From positions 37,502 to 101,501 of the forward strand of contig JBFKQC010000004.1 of NCBI GenBank assembly GCA_041627895.1: DNA of 64,000 nucleotides. Reading direction: 5' to 3'. This DNA is from JBFKQC01 sp041627895 (GTDB lineage Bacteria > Pseudomonadota > Alphaproteobacteria > Rhodobacterales > Rhodobacteraceae). Positions 1-7,197 of this stretch are shown piece after piece (positions within the stretch are counted from its first letter, which is position 1; each line of letters starts with the position of its first letter). Made by a program: the position numbers and the translations under genes. The notes under the pieces are model-generated. The model had not been told where the DNA came from and did not search any database. It saw only the letters and a list, made by a program, of their open reading frames with translations.

Positions 1-150
1 AGCCTGGCGTTCTACGACGACATGACCTATGCCGAGATCGCCGAGGTCGCCGGCGTGCCGGAAGGCACGATCAAGACCCGCATCTTCCACGCCAAGAAGC
101 TGTTGCTGCGCTGCCTTTCGGGCCGCGTGCAGCGGGGGGTGCCGGCATGA
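1..150 (+). CDS. RNA polymerase sigma factor, ECF type, C-terminal end only
   Basis: The window opens inside this gene; 49 residues and the stop are present. What is left is a sigma region 4.2 helix-turn-helix: AEIAEVAGVPEGTIKTRIFH, the segment that in group IV (ECF) sigma factors contacts the -35 element. It ends in an ATGA overlap with the next gene, which encodes a membrane anti-sigma factor, so the two are translationally coupled as usual for ECF sigma/anti-sigma pairs. Region 2 lies outside the window, so the ECF group cannot be assigned and the promoter motif it reads is unknown. A plain LuxR-like HTH is less likely given the downstream gene. Confidence 0.85.
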   Translation, partial: SLAFYDDMTYAEIAEVAGVPEGTIKTRIFHAKKLLLRCLSGRVQRGVPA

Positions 151-719
151 CCCGCGACGAGATCATCGCCCTGCTGCCGTTCCTGGCCAACGACACGCTG
201 ACCGGCGAGGAACGCGCCGAGGTCGAGGCCGCCGAGGTCGAGGATGCCGAGATGCAGGCAGAACTGGCCGCGCTGCGCGCGATCCGCAACACCATGCAGA
301 CCGAGCAAGGCTATAGCCCCGGCGAGATGGGCCTGGGCCGGCTGATGCGCGAGGTCGAGGCCGAGGCGCCCGCCGCGATCCGGCCCCGCGCCACGCCGCG
401 CTGGGCCTGGCAGGCGGTTGCCGCGGCCCTGCTCGCCGTGGTCGTGGGGCAGGCCGTGTTCCTGTCGCGCGCGCCGGACGATCCCGGCGGATTCACGCTC
501 GCCGGCGCCGACGCGGCCTTTACCATCGCGGTCCGCCCCGACACCACCGAAGAGGCGCTGCGCGCGCTGCTGCTCGACGCCGGGGTCGAGATCGTCGGCG
601 GGCCGTCGGCGCTGGGCCTTTACCAGCTTGCGACCATCGAGGGCGTGACAAACGAGCAGGCAATTGCGATCCTGTCGGCCTCGGACATCGTCGAAAGCCT
701 GGAGGTGCCCGACGACTAG
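147..719 (+). CDS. Membrane-anchored anti-sigma factor with a subtilase-propeptide-like periplasmic domain
   Basis: 190 aa. The N-terminal cytoplasmic part (1-80) is acidic and helical, starting with MTRDEIIALLPFLANDTLTG, the style of anti-sigma domains that grip sigma region 2/4. I see no His-Cys-Cys zinc motif, so it is not a ZAS-type factor. One membrane helix runs about 86-107. The outer part (122-188) has the predicted order beta-alpha-beta-beta-alpha-beta: AAFTIAVRPD, EEALRALLLDAG, VEIVGGPSALGLYQLA, NEQAIAILSAS, DIVESLEVPDD. That is the topology and wording of inhibitor-I9/subtilase prodomains. The next gene, 10 bases on, is a secreted subtilase. The anti-sigma role is well supported by context; the I9-like reading is my inference from pattern and needs a profile search. 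Confidence 0.75.
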   Translation: MTRDEIIALLPFLANDTLTGEERAEVEAAEVEDAEMQAELAALRAIRNTMQTEQGYSPGEMGLGRLMREVEAEAPAAIRPRATPRWAWQAVAAALLAVVVGQAVFLSRAPDDPGGFTLAGADAAFTIAVRPDTTEEALRALLLDAGVEIVGGPSALGLYQLATIEGVTNEQAIAILSASDIVESLEVPDD

Positions 720-729
720 GAGAGCCGCC

Positions 730-1929
730 ATGCGCATGCTCACCGGCCTGATCCTGATCTGCCTCGGCCTGGCCCTTGCCCCGGCAGAGGCGCAGCGTGT
801 CGATCCGCAGACGCCACGCCGCAATATCGACAACGACGACAATTTTCCGACGACCCGTGGCCGCGTCGATGCAGCGATCCTGCGCGGCGGGCGGCTGGAA
901 TACATCGCAATTGGCCCGCCCGGCCAGTCGCAGGCCGCCGCCGACGCGCTGGCCGGCGCCGGTGCGCAGGTGCTGCGCATCCGGGCCTATGGCGCGCTGA
1001 ACCGGCGCGCGCTGGTCGTCGATCTGCGGCGGTTGACGCTGGCGCAGGCGCGGGCGCTGCTGGCGCAGGCGGCGCCGCAGACCGTGATCGACGCACAGGC
1101 CTTCTATCGCTACGCGCAGGGCAGGCCCCGGCTATATGCCGCGCGGATGATCGGCGCGGGACCCTCGCCCTGCCGCCTCGGTGGGCTGCGCGTCGGGCTG
1201 ATCGACGGGCCGGTGGACCCGTCGCACGCCGCGCTGCGCCAGGCCCGGATCCGTGTGCAAAGCGTGCTGTTGCCGAACGAACGCCCGGCGGATGCAAGCC
1301 ACGGCACCGCCGTCGCCGCGCTGATCGTCGGGCAGGACCCGGACGGCGCGCTGACCGGCTACGCCGGCGGCGCCCAGCTGTTCGCCGCGTCGGCCTTCGC
1401 CCGCGAACGCCGCGGGCCGGCGGCGGATGTCGAGCGGATCGGCGCGGCGCTGGACTGGCTGATCGGCAGCGGCGTGCGGCTGATCAACATGTCCTTCGCC
1501 GGGCCGCCCAACGCGGCGCTGGCCGACCTTCTGGGCGCGGCCGCAGGGCGCGGCGCGCTGATGGTCGCCGCCGCCGGCAACGACGGCAAGTCGAGCGAGG
1601 CCTGGCCCGCCGCCGCATCGCCGGTGATCGCCGTCACCGCGGTCGACGCCGCCGGGCGCCGCTATCGGTCCGCGAATACCGGCGCGCATATCGAATTCGC
1701 CGCGCCGGGGGTCGATCTCTATGTCGCCAGGCCGAGGGGCGGCACCTATGCCTCGGGCACCTCCTACGCCGCGCCGATCGTCACCGCGCTGGCCGCGCGG
1801 CACGTCGCACGCGGCACACGCTCGGCCGCTGCCTTGCGCGCGGCGCTGCGGCGCAACAGCGCCGATTTGGGCGCGCCGGGGCGCGATACCGATTACGGCT
1901 GGGGACTGGTACGCGCCACGGGTTGTTGA
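730..1929 (+). CDS. Secreted S8 family (subtilisin-like) serine protease
   Basis: 399 aa. I chose the ATG at 730 because AGGAG (718-722) sits 7 bases upstream and a signal peptide follows at once (hydrophobic to about residue 21, cleavage near PAEAQ). Catalytic triad: Asp159 in LIDGPVD, His191 in SHGTAVAAL, Ser345 in GTSYAAP; the oxyanion Asn lies in AAAGNDG. Residues 55-130 form a propeptide-like segment (LEYIAIG, ADALAGAGAQVLRI, ARALLAQAAPQTVIDAQ). The protein ends right after the catalytic domain. It is the third gene of the sigma/anti-sigma operon, so its synthesis is probably under that ECF factor. By inference it could cleave or be held by the anti-sigma periplasmic domain. Confidence 0.88.
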   Translation: MRMLTGLILICLGLALAPAEAQRVDPQTPRRNIDNDDNFPTTRGRVDAAILRGGRLEYIAIGPPGQSQAAADALAGAGAQVLRIRAYGALNRRALVVDLRRLTLAQARALLAQAAPQTVIDAQAFYRYAQGRPRLYAARMIGAGPSPCRLGGLRVGLIDGPVDPSHAALRQARIRVQSVLLPNERPADASHGTAVAALIVGQDPDGALTGYAGGAQLFAASAFARERRGPAADVERIGAALDWLIGSGVRLINMSFAGPPNAALADLLGAAAGRGALMVAAAGNDGKSSEAWPAAASPVIAVTAVDAAGRRYRSANTGAHIEFAAPGVDLYVARPRGGTYASGTSYAAPIVTALAARHVARGTRSAAALRAALRRNSADLGAPGRDTDYGWGLVRATGC

Positions 1930-2079
1930 ATTTCCCGGCGATTCCAGCCGCCCCGGGGAAAACCGTCGCATTCACCGCAACTTTGTTTGAACGCCCGCCG
2001 GGCGGTCTCCGACCCATGGACGTAGCGCGCTGTCAGCGTGCGACACGGACGCCCACAAGGACCAACAGGAGACATCGCT

Positions 2080-2418
2080 ATGACCCGCACCATGCTTTTC
2101 GCCGCCGCTGCCGCCGCCGCTTTCGGCACCGCCGCGCTGACCCCGAACCCGGCGCTGGCGAAGATCGAGTCGCTCGGCGAGTGCTACGACGCCGTCATCA
2201 CCTGGTGCAACGACACACACCCGGACCACGCCCAGGAATGCGCCAGCGGTGGCATGGACGAGTGCGACGCGGAATTCAGCAACGCACCGCAGGGCACCAC
2301 CTTCGACCGGCTCAAGGCGCTGTCCGGCCCGAGCCGCGTCAAGTTCCAGCTCGTCGGCAAGCGCCCCGTACCGTTCCTGCAGCCCGGCGCCGGCGAAGAC
2401 AGCCACGCGCGCCGCTGA
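2080..2418 (+). CDS. Small secreted Cys-containing protein of unknown function
   Basis: 112 aa. ATG at 2080 has CAGGAG (2066-2071) upstream and begins a clear signal peptide with cleavage near NPALA-KI (about residue 27). The mature part holds four Cys (GECYDAV, TWCNDT, QECASGG, DECDAEF), spaced as two likely disulphides, with no known catalytic motif. I do not recognise the family. A rho-independent terminator follows 27 bases after the stop, so it is probably a monocistron or the end of the operon in front. Its start region is nearly identical to that of the next small gene (2579), suggesting a common leader. Confidence 0.65.
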   Translation: MTRTMLFAAAAAAAFGTAALTPNPALAKIESLGECYDAVITWCNDTHPDHAQECASGGMDECDAEFSNAPQGTTFDRLKALSGPSRVKFQLVGKRPVPFLQPGAGEDSHARR

Positions 2419-2444
2419 TTCCCGCCCACCCGCAGCGGCCGCCA

Positions 2445-2475
2445 GGGCCCCCGCCTCGTGCGGGGGCCCTTCTTT
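2445..2475 (+). terminator. Rho-independent terminator after the Cys-containing secreted protein
   Basis: A perfect 10-bp stem, GGGCCCCCGC (2445-2454) with GCGGGGGCCC (2460-2469), a 5-base loop and then TTCTTT. It ends the transcript of the gene at 2080-2418. Confidence 0.85.
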
Positions 2476-2578
2476 ACGGGCCGGGCGGCGGCCAGATTTT
2501 TTTTGAACCGCCGCGCCAGCCCGCACGACCCATCCCTGACAAGCAGACGATCCGCCCCGCCCGACAGGAGACACCGAC

Positions 2579-2761
2579 ATGACCCGCGCCCCGTTCTTCG
2601 CCTCGTTCATCGTCCTCGCGCTGACCGCCACCGCCCGGGCCGACGGCGATTCCGACGTCCAGTTCCAGATTCAGCTTGGCACGTCGGACCTGCAGAACGC
2701 GGAAAACGTCCGCAGCCAGGCCGCCGTCGCGGCCATCAAGATCAGGAAAGTCCGCAAGTAA
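2579..2761 (+). CDS. Very small secreted protein of unknown function
   Basis: 60 aa. It starts at ATG 2579 with ACAGGAG 9 bases upstream. Residues 1-21 are a signal peptide (cleavage near ARA-DG), leaving about 39 residues: an acidic then Gln-rich stretch (SDVQFQIQLGTSDLQNAENV) and a basic tail (AAIKIRKVRK). No Cys, no known motif. A strong terminator follows 34 bases after the stop. The leader resembles that of the gene at 2080. Being real rests on the good ribosome site, signal peptide and terminator; the function is unknown. Confidence 0.6.
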   Translation: MTRAPFFASFIVLALTATARADGDSDVQFQIQLGTSDLQNAENVRSQAAVAAIKIRKVRK

Positions 2762-2795
2762 CCCACCGCCTTCCCGCTTCCTTCCTCCCTGAACT

Positions 2796-2823
2796 GCCCC
2801 GCCCTTTCCGGCGGGGCTTTTTT
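2796..2823 (+). terminator. Rho-independent terminator before pncB
   Basis: An 8-bp perfect stem, GCCCCGCC (2796-2803) with GGCGGGGC (2810-2817), 6-base loop, followed by six T. It separates the small secreted gene from pncB. Confidence 0.9.
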
Positions 2824-2888
2824 CTGCCGCAACTGGACAAGCCGGGATCGCCTTGGTCTAACCAATGGCTGTTGAGAAAGGGCGTCCC

Positions 2889-4181
2889 ATGGTCGACATC
2901 GCCACCCGTGTCTATAACCACAAATGGAAGATCGACCCGATCGTTCGCTCGATGATCGACACCGATTTCTACAAGCTGCTGATGTGCCAGTCGGTGTTCC
3001 GCAACAAGCCGGACACCACCGTCGAATTCTCGCTGATCAACCGCTCGAAACACGTGCTGCTTGCCGAGCTGATCGACGAGGGCGAGTTGCGCGAACAGCT
3101 CGACCATATCCGGTCGCTGTCGCTAATCCGCGGTGAATCGACCTGGCTGCGCGGCAACATGTTCTACGGCAAGCGGCAGATGTTCACGCCGGAGTTCATG
3201 GAATGGTTCGAGGCGCTGCGCCTGCCGCCCTATCACCTGGAGAAACGCGCGGGCCAGTACGAGCTGACATTCGAGGGCAAATGGCCCGAGGTGATGATGT
3301 GGGAGATCCCCGCGCTCGCCGTGCTGATGGAGCTGCGCGGCCGCGCGATCCTGAACCGGATGGGCCGGTTCGAGCTGCAGGTGCTCTATGCCCGGGCGAT
3401 GACCAAGCTGTGGGAAAAGGTAGAGCGCCTGCGCGCGCTCAACGACCTGCGCATCGCCGATTTCGGCACGCGGCGGCGGCACAGCTTTCTCTGGCAGGAC
3501 TGGTGCGTGCAGGCGATGATCGAGGGGCTTGGGGCGAAATTCGTCGGCACCTCGAATTGCCTGATCGCCAAGAACCGCGACGTCGAGGCGATCGGCACCA
3601 ACGCGCACGAACTGCCGATGGTCTATTGCGCGCTGGCCGATACCGAAGAAGCGCTGCGTTCCGCGCCCTACAAGGTGCTGGAGGACTGGCAGGAAGAGCA
3701 CGAGGGCAACCTGCGCATCATCCTGCCCGACACCTACGGCACCGAGGGGTTTCTCAGGAACGCGCCCGACTGGCTGGCGGGCTGGACCGGCGTGCGCATC
3801 GATTCGGGCGATCCCGCGGAGGGCGCCGAAATCGCGATCCGCTGGTGGCAGGACCGCGGCGAGGACCCGCGCGAGAAGCTGGTGATCTTCTCCGACGGCC
3901 TGGACGTCGACAAGATCGAAGAGCTTCATGCGCAGTTCCGCGGTCGCGTGCGGGTCAGCTTCGGCTGGGGCACGCTGCTGACCAACGACTTCCGCGGGCT
4001 GACCCCGGGCGATGCGCTGGCGCCGTTTTCGCTGGTCTGCAAGGCGGTCGCCGCGAACGGGCGCCCGACCGTCAAGCTGTCCGACAATCCGCTGAAGGCG
4101 ATGGGACCGGGGCTGGAGGTCGAACGCTACAAGCGCGTCTTCGGCGTCGGGCAGCAGCAGGCGCTCGAGGTGGTGGTGTGA
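2889..4181 (+). CDS. pncB: Nicotinate phosphoribosyltransferase
   Basis: 430 aa. The enzyme joins nicotinate and PRPP to nicotinate mononucleotide, with ATP hydrolysis, in the NAD salvage (Preiss-Handler) pathway in the cytoplasm. Visible signatures: DTDFYKLLMCQSVF near the N-terminus; ADFGTRRRHSF; the segment VGTSNCLIA; His240 in GTNAHELPM, matching the phosphorylated catalytic His of the Salmonella enzyme; and RIDSGDPA for phosphate binding. I chose ATG 2889 over an in-frame ATG at 2865 because GAGAAAGG is placed well for it. It lies between a terminator and a convergent gene, so it is probably a single-gene unit. Confidence 0.95.
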   Translation: MVDIATRVYNHKWKIDPIVRSMIDTDFYKLLMCQSVFRNKPDTTVEFSLINRSKHVLLAELIDEGELREQLDHIRSLSLIRGESTWLRGNMFYGKRQMFTPEFMEWFEALRLPPYHLEKRAGQYELTFEGKWPEVMMWEIPALAVLMELRGRAILNRMGRFELQVLYARAMTKLWEKVERLRALNDLRIADFGTRRRHSFLWQDWCVQAMIEGLGAKFVGTSNCLIAKNRDVEAIGTNAHELPMVYCALADTEEALRSAPYKVLEDWQEEHEGNLRIILPDTYGTEGFLRNAPDWLAGWTGVRIDSGDPAEGAEIAIRWWQDRGEDPREKLVIFSDGLDVDKIEELHAQFRGRVRVSFGWGTLLTNDFRGLTPGDALAPFSLVCKAVAANGRPTVKLSDNPLKAMGPGLEVERYKRVFGVGQQQALEVVV

Positions 4182-4229
4182 CACCATGCGCCGCCCGGCG
4201 CCCGCCCCGCGCCCGGTGCCCTGCCCGGT

Positions 4230-5354
4230 TCAGCCCCTGGGGAAATAGTCCTCGCAGCCGCCTTCGCGCCAGACATCCGCGGTGCAGCAATGCAGGCCGC
4301 CGCCAAAGGCATAGGCATCGCGCAGCTCGACCTCGACGACTTCCATGCCCAGCCTGTCCATCTGTTCGGCCTGGTAGACCTCGGATTTCTCGACGCAGAC
4401 CGTCTTGGGGTCCAGCACCAGCACGTTCATGCTAAGCCAGACCGACGAATAGCACAGCGGCGGCGGCGCGTTATGCGCGGGCTGCGCCGCGTCGACGATC
4501 TGCCAGCCGTTGCATTCGAAAATCCCGCGCTGCTCGTCCGGCAGGCGGCGCTGCGGGTTGTTCAGGATCAGTCCGGGCCTGAGCGGGGTGAATGTGGCGT
4601 CGATATGGATCGGGTAGGGATCGCCGGGAAAGTTCACCGCATGTACCCGGTGGTCGGGGAAATGCCGGCGCAGCCACTCGATGCCCTTGAGGTTCGTCGT
4701 GAACCCGTGCTGCACCACAAGGTCGCGCCCGAACCGCAGCACGTCGGCGGCGTCGAACAGCGGTTCCTCCTCGGTGGTGACAAAGAACTTCTCGGCGGTC
4801 CATTTCAGTCTCTGATCCACGCCGATCCGCTCTGACAGGTAGTCGGGGCGGTAATCGGCGTCGGTCAGCCGCGGCTTCGGCGCGGCTTCGTGGCGGAAAT
4901 TCGGGTCTTCCTCCCAATAGCGCTGCAGCAAGGGGCGGTAGTTGAGATACTCGAACCAGCGGCAGCGATAGGACATCGTCGCCTCGAGAATCTCCGACCC
5001 GACGGTCAGCAGCACATCGCGCGGGGGCATGCATCCGAACTGGCTGTCGGTGTGAAAATCCGGCGTGGTCACGGGCAGCGACTGGTCGACCGGCACCGGC
5101 CGGTCGACGCGGATCCCGCGCGCCCGAAGCTGCGCTGCAAAACGGTCCAGCAACTCGTTCGCCCGGTCGATCGTCTCTTGCGGGCGCCGGCCCCACTGGC
5201 CGCGCATGTCGCTGTCTTCCGGTACCTTGGCCTCCAGCGCCGGTTCGGCGGGCGGGATGTGGCAATCATCGGCCCGCCCCACGATCACATGGCGCAACGG
5301 GTCCCATTCGTTCCAGGAACTGACGACGGTCTTGGTCTGGCTGGTGTCCTTCAT
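4230..5354 (-). CDS. Glycine amidinotransferase-like enzyme
   Basis: 374 aa, start ATG at 5354 (MKDTSQTK). It belongs to the arginine:glycine/inosamine-phosphate amidinotransferase group, which moves the amidino group of arginine to an amine acceptor through a covalent Cys adduct. Support: SWNEWDPLRHVIVGRADD at the N-terminus, as in AGAT; RDVLLTVG; EPLFDAADVLRFGRDL; HIDATFTPLRPG; and the catalytic FGGGLHC with Cys356. In vertebrates the product is guanidinoacetate; in streptomycetes it serves antibiotic synthesis. Here no methyltransferase or partner gene lies nearby, so the acceptor is unknown. Convergent with pncB across 48 bases. Confidence 0.85.
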   Translation of the reverse strand: MKDTSQTKTVVSSWNEWDPLRHVIVGRADDCHIPPAEPALEAKVPEDSDMRGQWGRRPQETIDRANELLDRFAAQLRARGIRVDRPVPVDQSLPVTTPDFHTDSQFGCMPPRDVLLTVGSEILEATMSYRCRWFEYLNYRPLLQRYWEEDPNFRHEAAPKPRLTDADYRPDYLSERIGVDQRLKWTAEKFFVTTEEEPLFDAADVLRFGRDLVVQHGFTTNLKGIEWLRRHFPDHRVHAVNFPGDPYPIHIDATFTPLRPGLILNNPQRRLPDEQRGIFECNGWQIVDAAQPAHNAPPPLCYSSVWLSMNVLVLDPKTVCVEKSEVYQAEQMDRLGMEVVEVELRDAYAFGGGLHCCTADVWREGGCEDYFPRG

Positions 5355-5435
5355 GGCGCGATGCCTAGCGGCGCGGCCTTGCCGCTGCAAGCCATGGCTG
5401 CGTCGTTTCGCGGCCCGTCAGCGACAGGCGCCCGC

Positions 5436-6419
5436 TCAATCCCCGTGCAGCCGGTCGATGATGCGCCGCGCAAGGTCGATGTCGTCGAATATCTCGTGCA
5501 AGTCGTCCTCCATGTCCGTCACGGGCTTGTTCAGCGCGCCCATCTTCATGAACCCGCCGCCGCGACTTAACGCGAGGTAAAAATCGTCGTTCCAGAATCC
5601 GGCCTTCATCGCCTTGGTGCCGCGGCGGCCGCCTTCGGCCGCGCCGATGGCCAGCACGCTGTCCAGAAACCGGGGCGGCATGAAGCGGCGCGCGGCCTCG
5701 GGATCTTCGGCGTGAACCTCGAACGCGTCCTCGAACGTGTCGTGATCGAACTCGACCCGCGGCATGCCGCGGCCGCGGTCGCCGGCGAACAGCCCGCCCA
5801 GCGTGTTGCCGAGGGCGCCGTAGTCGCGGGTGATCAGGATCCGCCCGGGCGACTGCATCGGCACCGAGATATGGAACATCAGCCCGTTGAACACGGTGCT
5901 GGAGCTTTTCTTGTTGTCGGAATTGCGGGTCTCTTTCTCAAGCGTCGCCTGCACGATCCGGTAATCGGTGCCGCGGTGGCTGCCGGTCATCTCGTTGCGG
6001 ATGTTCGACTTGTTGTAGGACCCGACCATCCCAAGCTCGCGGAACGCGCCGACCGGAAAGCCGCCGCCGCCGTCGCTGGCAAAGGTCAGGTCGCCGACAT
6101 GTTCGCAGATCGCCGGCATCACCGCATCCTCGACCGCGCCGCTCCAGGCATGGGCGTGGAACGCGCGCACCCCCAGGGCACCGATCACCCCGACGATGCC
6201 AAGGAAGAAGGCGGCGAAGGCCGCGAACTCCCCCTCGACGGCGAACAGCAGCAACGCGACGGCGGCGGCGGTGGCGGCCAGGATGATCGCCACCCATTTC
6301 CGCGCCGTCCAAAGCCGCACCACGCGGTCGGATTCGATCGCCATCAGCGCCGGTCTGACGCGGGCGCGGAAAATTTCGGCAAAGCCCTTTTCCAACTCTG
6401 TCCGTTCGGTGAAATCCAT
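5436..6419 (-). CDS. DUF3137-type membrane protein
   Basis: 327 aa from ATG 6419 (MDFTERTELEKGF), chosen because GGGGGG lies 6 bases upstream. A short cytoplasmic N-terminus is followed by two membrane helices (about 42-61 and 65-84) and a soluble domain of some 230 residues with GSYNKSNIRNEMTGSHRGTDYRI and a conserved FNGLMFHISVPMQSPGRILIT. This matches my memory of the DUF3137 family, whose biochemical role is unknown. It follows the amidinotransferase in the opposite order on the same strand (81-base gap), so an operon with it is possible. Family call is from recollection only. Confidence 0.6.
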   Translation of the reverse strand: MDFTERTELEKGFAEIFRARVRPALMAIESDRVVRLWTARKWVAIILAATAAAVALLLFAVEGEFAAFAAFFLGIVGVIGALGVRAFHAHAWSGAVEDAVMPAICEHVGDLTFASDGGGGFPVGAFRELGMVGSYNKSNIRNEMTGSHRGTDYRIVQATLEKETRNSDNKKSSSTVFNGLMFHISVPMQSPGRILITRDYGALGNTLGGLFAGDRGRGMPRVEFDHDTFEDAFEVHAEDPEAARRFMPPRFLDSVLAIGAAEGGRRGTKAMKAGFWNDDFYLALSRGGGFMKMGALNKPVTDMEDDLHEIFDDIDLARRIIDRLHGD

Positions 6420-6480
6420 GTGCAACCCCCCGCTGCAAATGCCGCCGAGGTTAGCCGCCGGCGGCATGCCCGGGCAACGG

Positions 6481-6909
6481 TCAAGACTGGTCTTCGCCGC
6501 TCACCCGCCCGCGCAGCGCCTTGACCTCGCCGCGGACCTTCTTGGCCTTCAGCCGCCGGCGCTTCGAGGCGAGCGTGGGACGCGTCCTGACCCGGCGCTT
6601 CGGCGCGACGGCGGCGCGGCGGATCAGGTCGGCCAGCCGCTCGCGGGCGATCTCGCGGTTCCGGGCCTGGCTGCGGGTCTCGTCGACCTGAAGCACCAAG
6701 GCGCCCTCGGTGGTCCAGCGCCGCCCGGCCAGCCGTTTCAGCCGCGCCTTGACCGGATCGGGCAGGTTGGGCGAGCGCGCGGCCTCGAACCTCAGCTCCA
6801 CCGCGGTCGCCACCTTGTTGACGTTCTGCCCGCCGGGACCGCTGGCGCGCACGAACTGCTCGGTCAGTTCCCAGTCCTCGATGGCGATGGTGTCGGTGAC
6901 GTGCAGCAT
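6481..6909 (-). CDS. arfB: Alternative ribosome-rescue factor / peptidyl-tRNA hydrolase ArfB
   Basis: 142 aa from ATG 6909 (MLHVTDTIAI), with GGCAGGGA upstream. The protein frees stalled ribosomes by hydrolysing peptidyl-tRNA. It has the release-factor GGQ motif at residues 26-28 (ASGPGGQNVNKV), the family-typical TAVELRF, and a basic Lys/Arg tail (ASKRRRLKAKKVRGEVKALRG) that in ArfB/YaeJ threads into the empty mRNA channel. Length fits ArfB and excludes RF1/RF2. It lies downstream of an unusual structured region with a terminator (7024-7053), so its expression may be conditional on read-through or on a promoter within the 11-bp repeats just upstream. Confidence 0.92.
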   Translation of the reverse strand: MLHVTDTIAIEDWELTEQFVRASGPGGQNVNKVATAVELRFEAARSPNLPDPVKARLKRLAGRRWTTEGALVLQVDETRSQARNREIARERLADLIRRAAVAPKRRVRTRPTLASKRRRLKAKKVRGEVKALRGRVSGEDQS

Positions 6910-6955
6910 GGTCCCTGCCTCGCACCGGCGCGGGATCGGGGCAAGAGCGGTTTTC

Positions 6956-7002
6956 GCACCGACGCGATACATACGTAATACCGACGTGATACCGACGTGC
7001 GA
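6956..7002 (-). repeat. 11-bp tandem repeat array, copy 1 (upstream of arfB)
   Basis: Read on the minus strand the units are GTCGGTATCAC (6996-6986), GTCGGTATTAC (6985-6975), GTATGTATCGC (6974-6964) and a partial GTCGGTGC (6963-6956). The phase is exactly 11 bp, about one helical turn, so a protein could bind one face. The same unit family recurs at 33380-33420 between serC and serA. Role unknown; it sits 47-93 bases upstream of the arfB start. Confidence 0.8.
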
Positions 7003-7023
7003 ATTCGGCCCGATTCCGGCACC

Positions 7024-7053
7024 AAAAAGGGCCGCCCAGACGAGCGGCCCTTT
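7024..7053 (-). terminator. Bidirectional rho-independent terminator between the structured RNA and arfB
   Basis: Stem GGGCCGC (7029-7035) with GCGGCCC (7044-7050), extended by AAA/TTT on the flanks. On the minus strand the hairpin is followed by five T (plus-strand A 7024-7028). It would stop a minus-strand transcript that starts near 7210, before arfB. Confidence 0.85.
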
Positions 7054-7124
7054 CGAGTTCTTTCGGAGATGGTCCGGTTAGAACGAGTGTCCAATCGGAA
7101 GGGTTCTCACCCTTGGGGCTGCCC

Positions 7125-7181
7125 TCAGGCGGTCATGCCTCCGACTGTTCCGACACCTCTCTCCAATATCCCTCTCGACAC
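7125..7181 (-). CDS. Possible 18-codon leader ORF behind an extended Shine-Dalgarno
   Basis: GTG (7181-7179) is 7 bases after AGGAGG and opens an 18-residue frame, MSRGILERGVGTVGGMTA, ending at TGA 7127-7125. The ribosome site is as good as it can be in sequence, but there is no codon-usage or homology support for so short a frame. No run of one amino acid suggests a classical attenuator peptide. It overlaps the first stems of the candidate structured RNA, so translation and folding would compete. Confidence 0.3.
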   Translation of the reverse strand: MSRGILERGVGTVGGMTA

Positions 7182-7197
7182 TGGATCACCTCCTTTC
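7181..7197 (-). promoter_or_regulatory. 17-nt perfect complement of the 16S rRNA 3' end (super Shine-Dalgarno)
   Basis: The plus strand reads CTGGATCACCTCCTTTC, which is the conserved 3' terminus of alphaproteobacterial 16S rRNA. A minus-strand transcript would therefore carry GAAAGGAGGTGATCCAG, able to pair with the whole anti-Shine-Dalgarno tail. No other part of the 16S gene is present around it, so it is not an rRNA fragment. Confidence 0.75.

Noticed and set aside
1940..2079. An ECF-type promoter before the small secreted protein gene
   Set aside because: GGGAAAACC and TTTGAACG are loosely like ECF -35 elements, but no convincing -10 follows at the right spacing and the sigma group is unknown.
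7181..7197. Possible 16S rRNA gene fragment on the plus strand
   Set aside because: Only the 17 bases match the 16S end; the conserved sequence just before it in every 16S gene (GGGGAACCTGCGG) is absent, so it is not an rRNA remnant.
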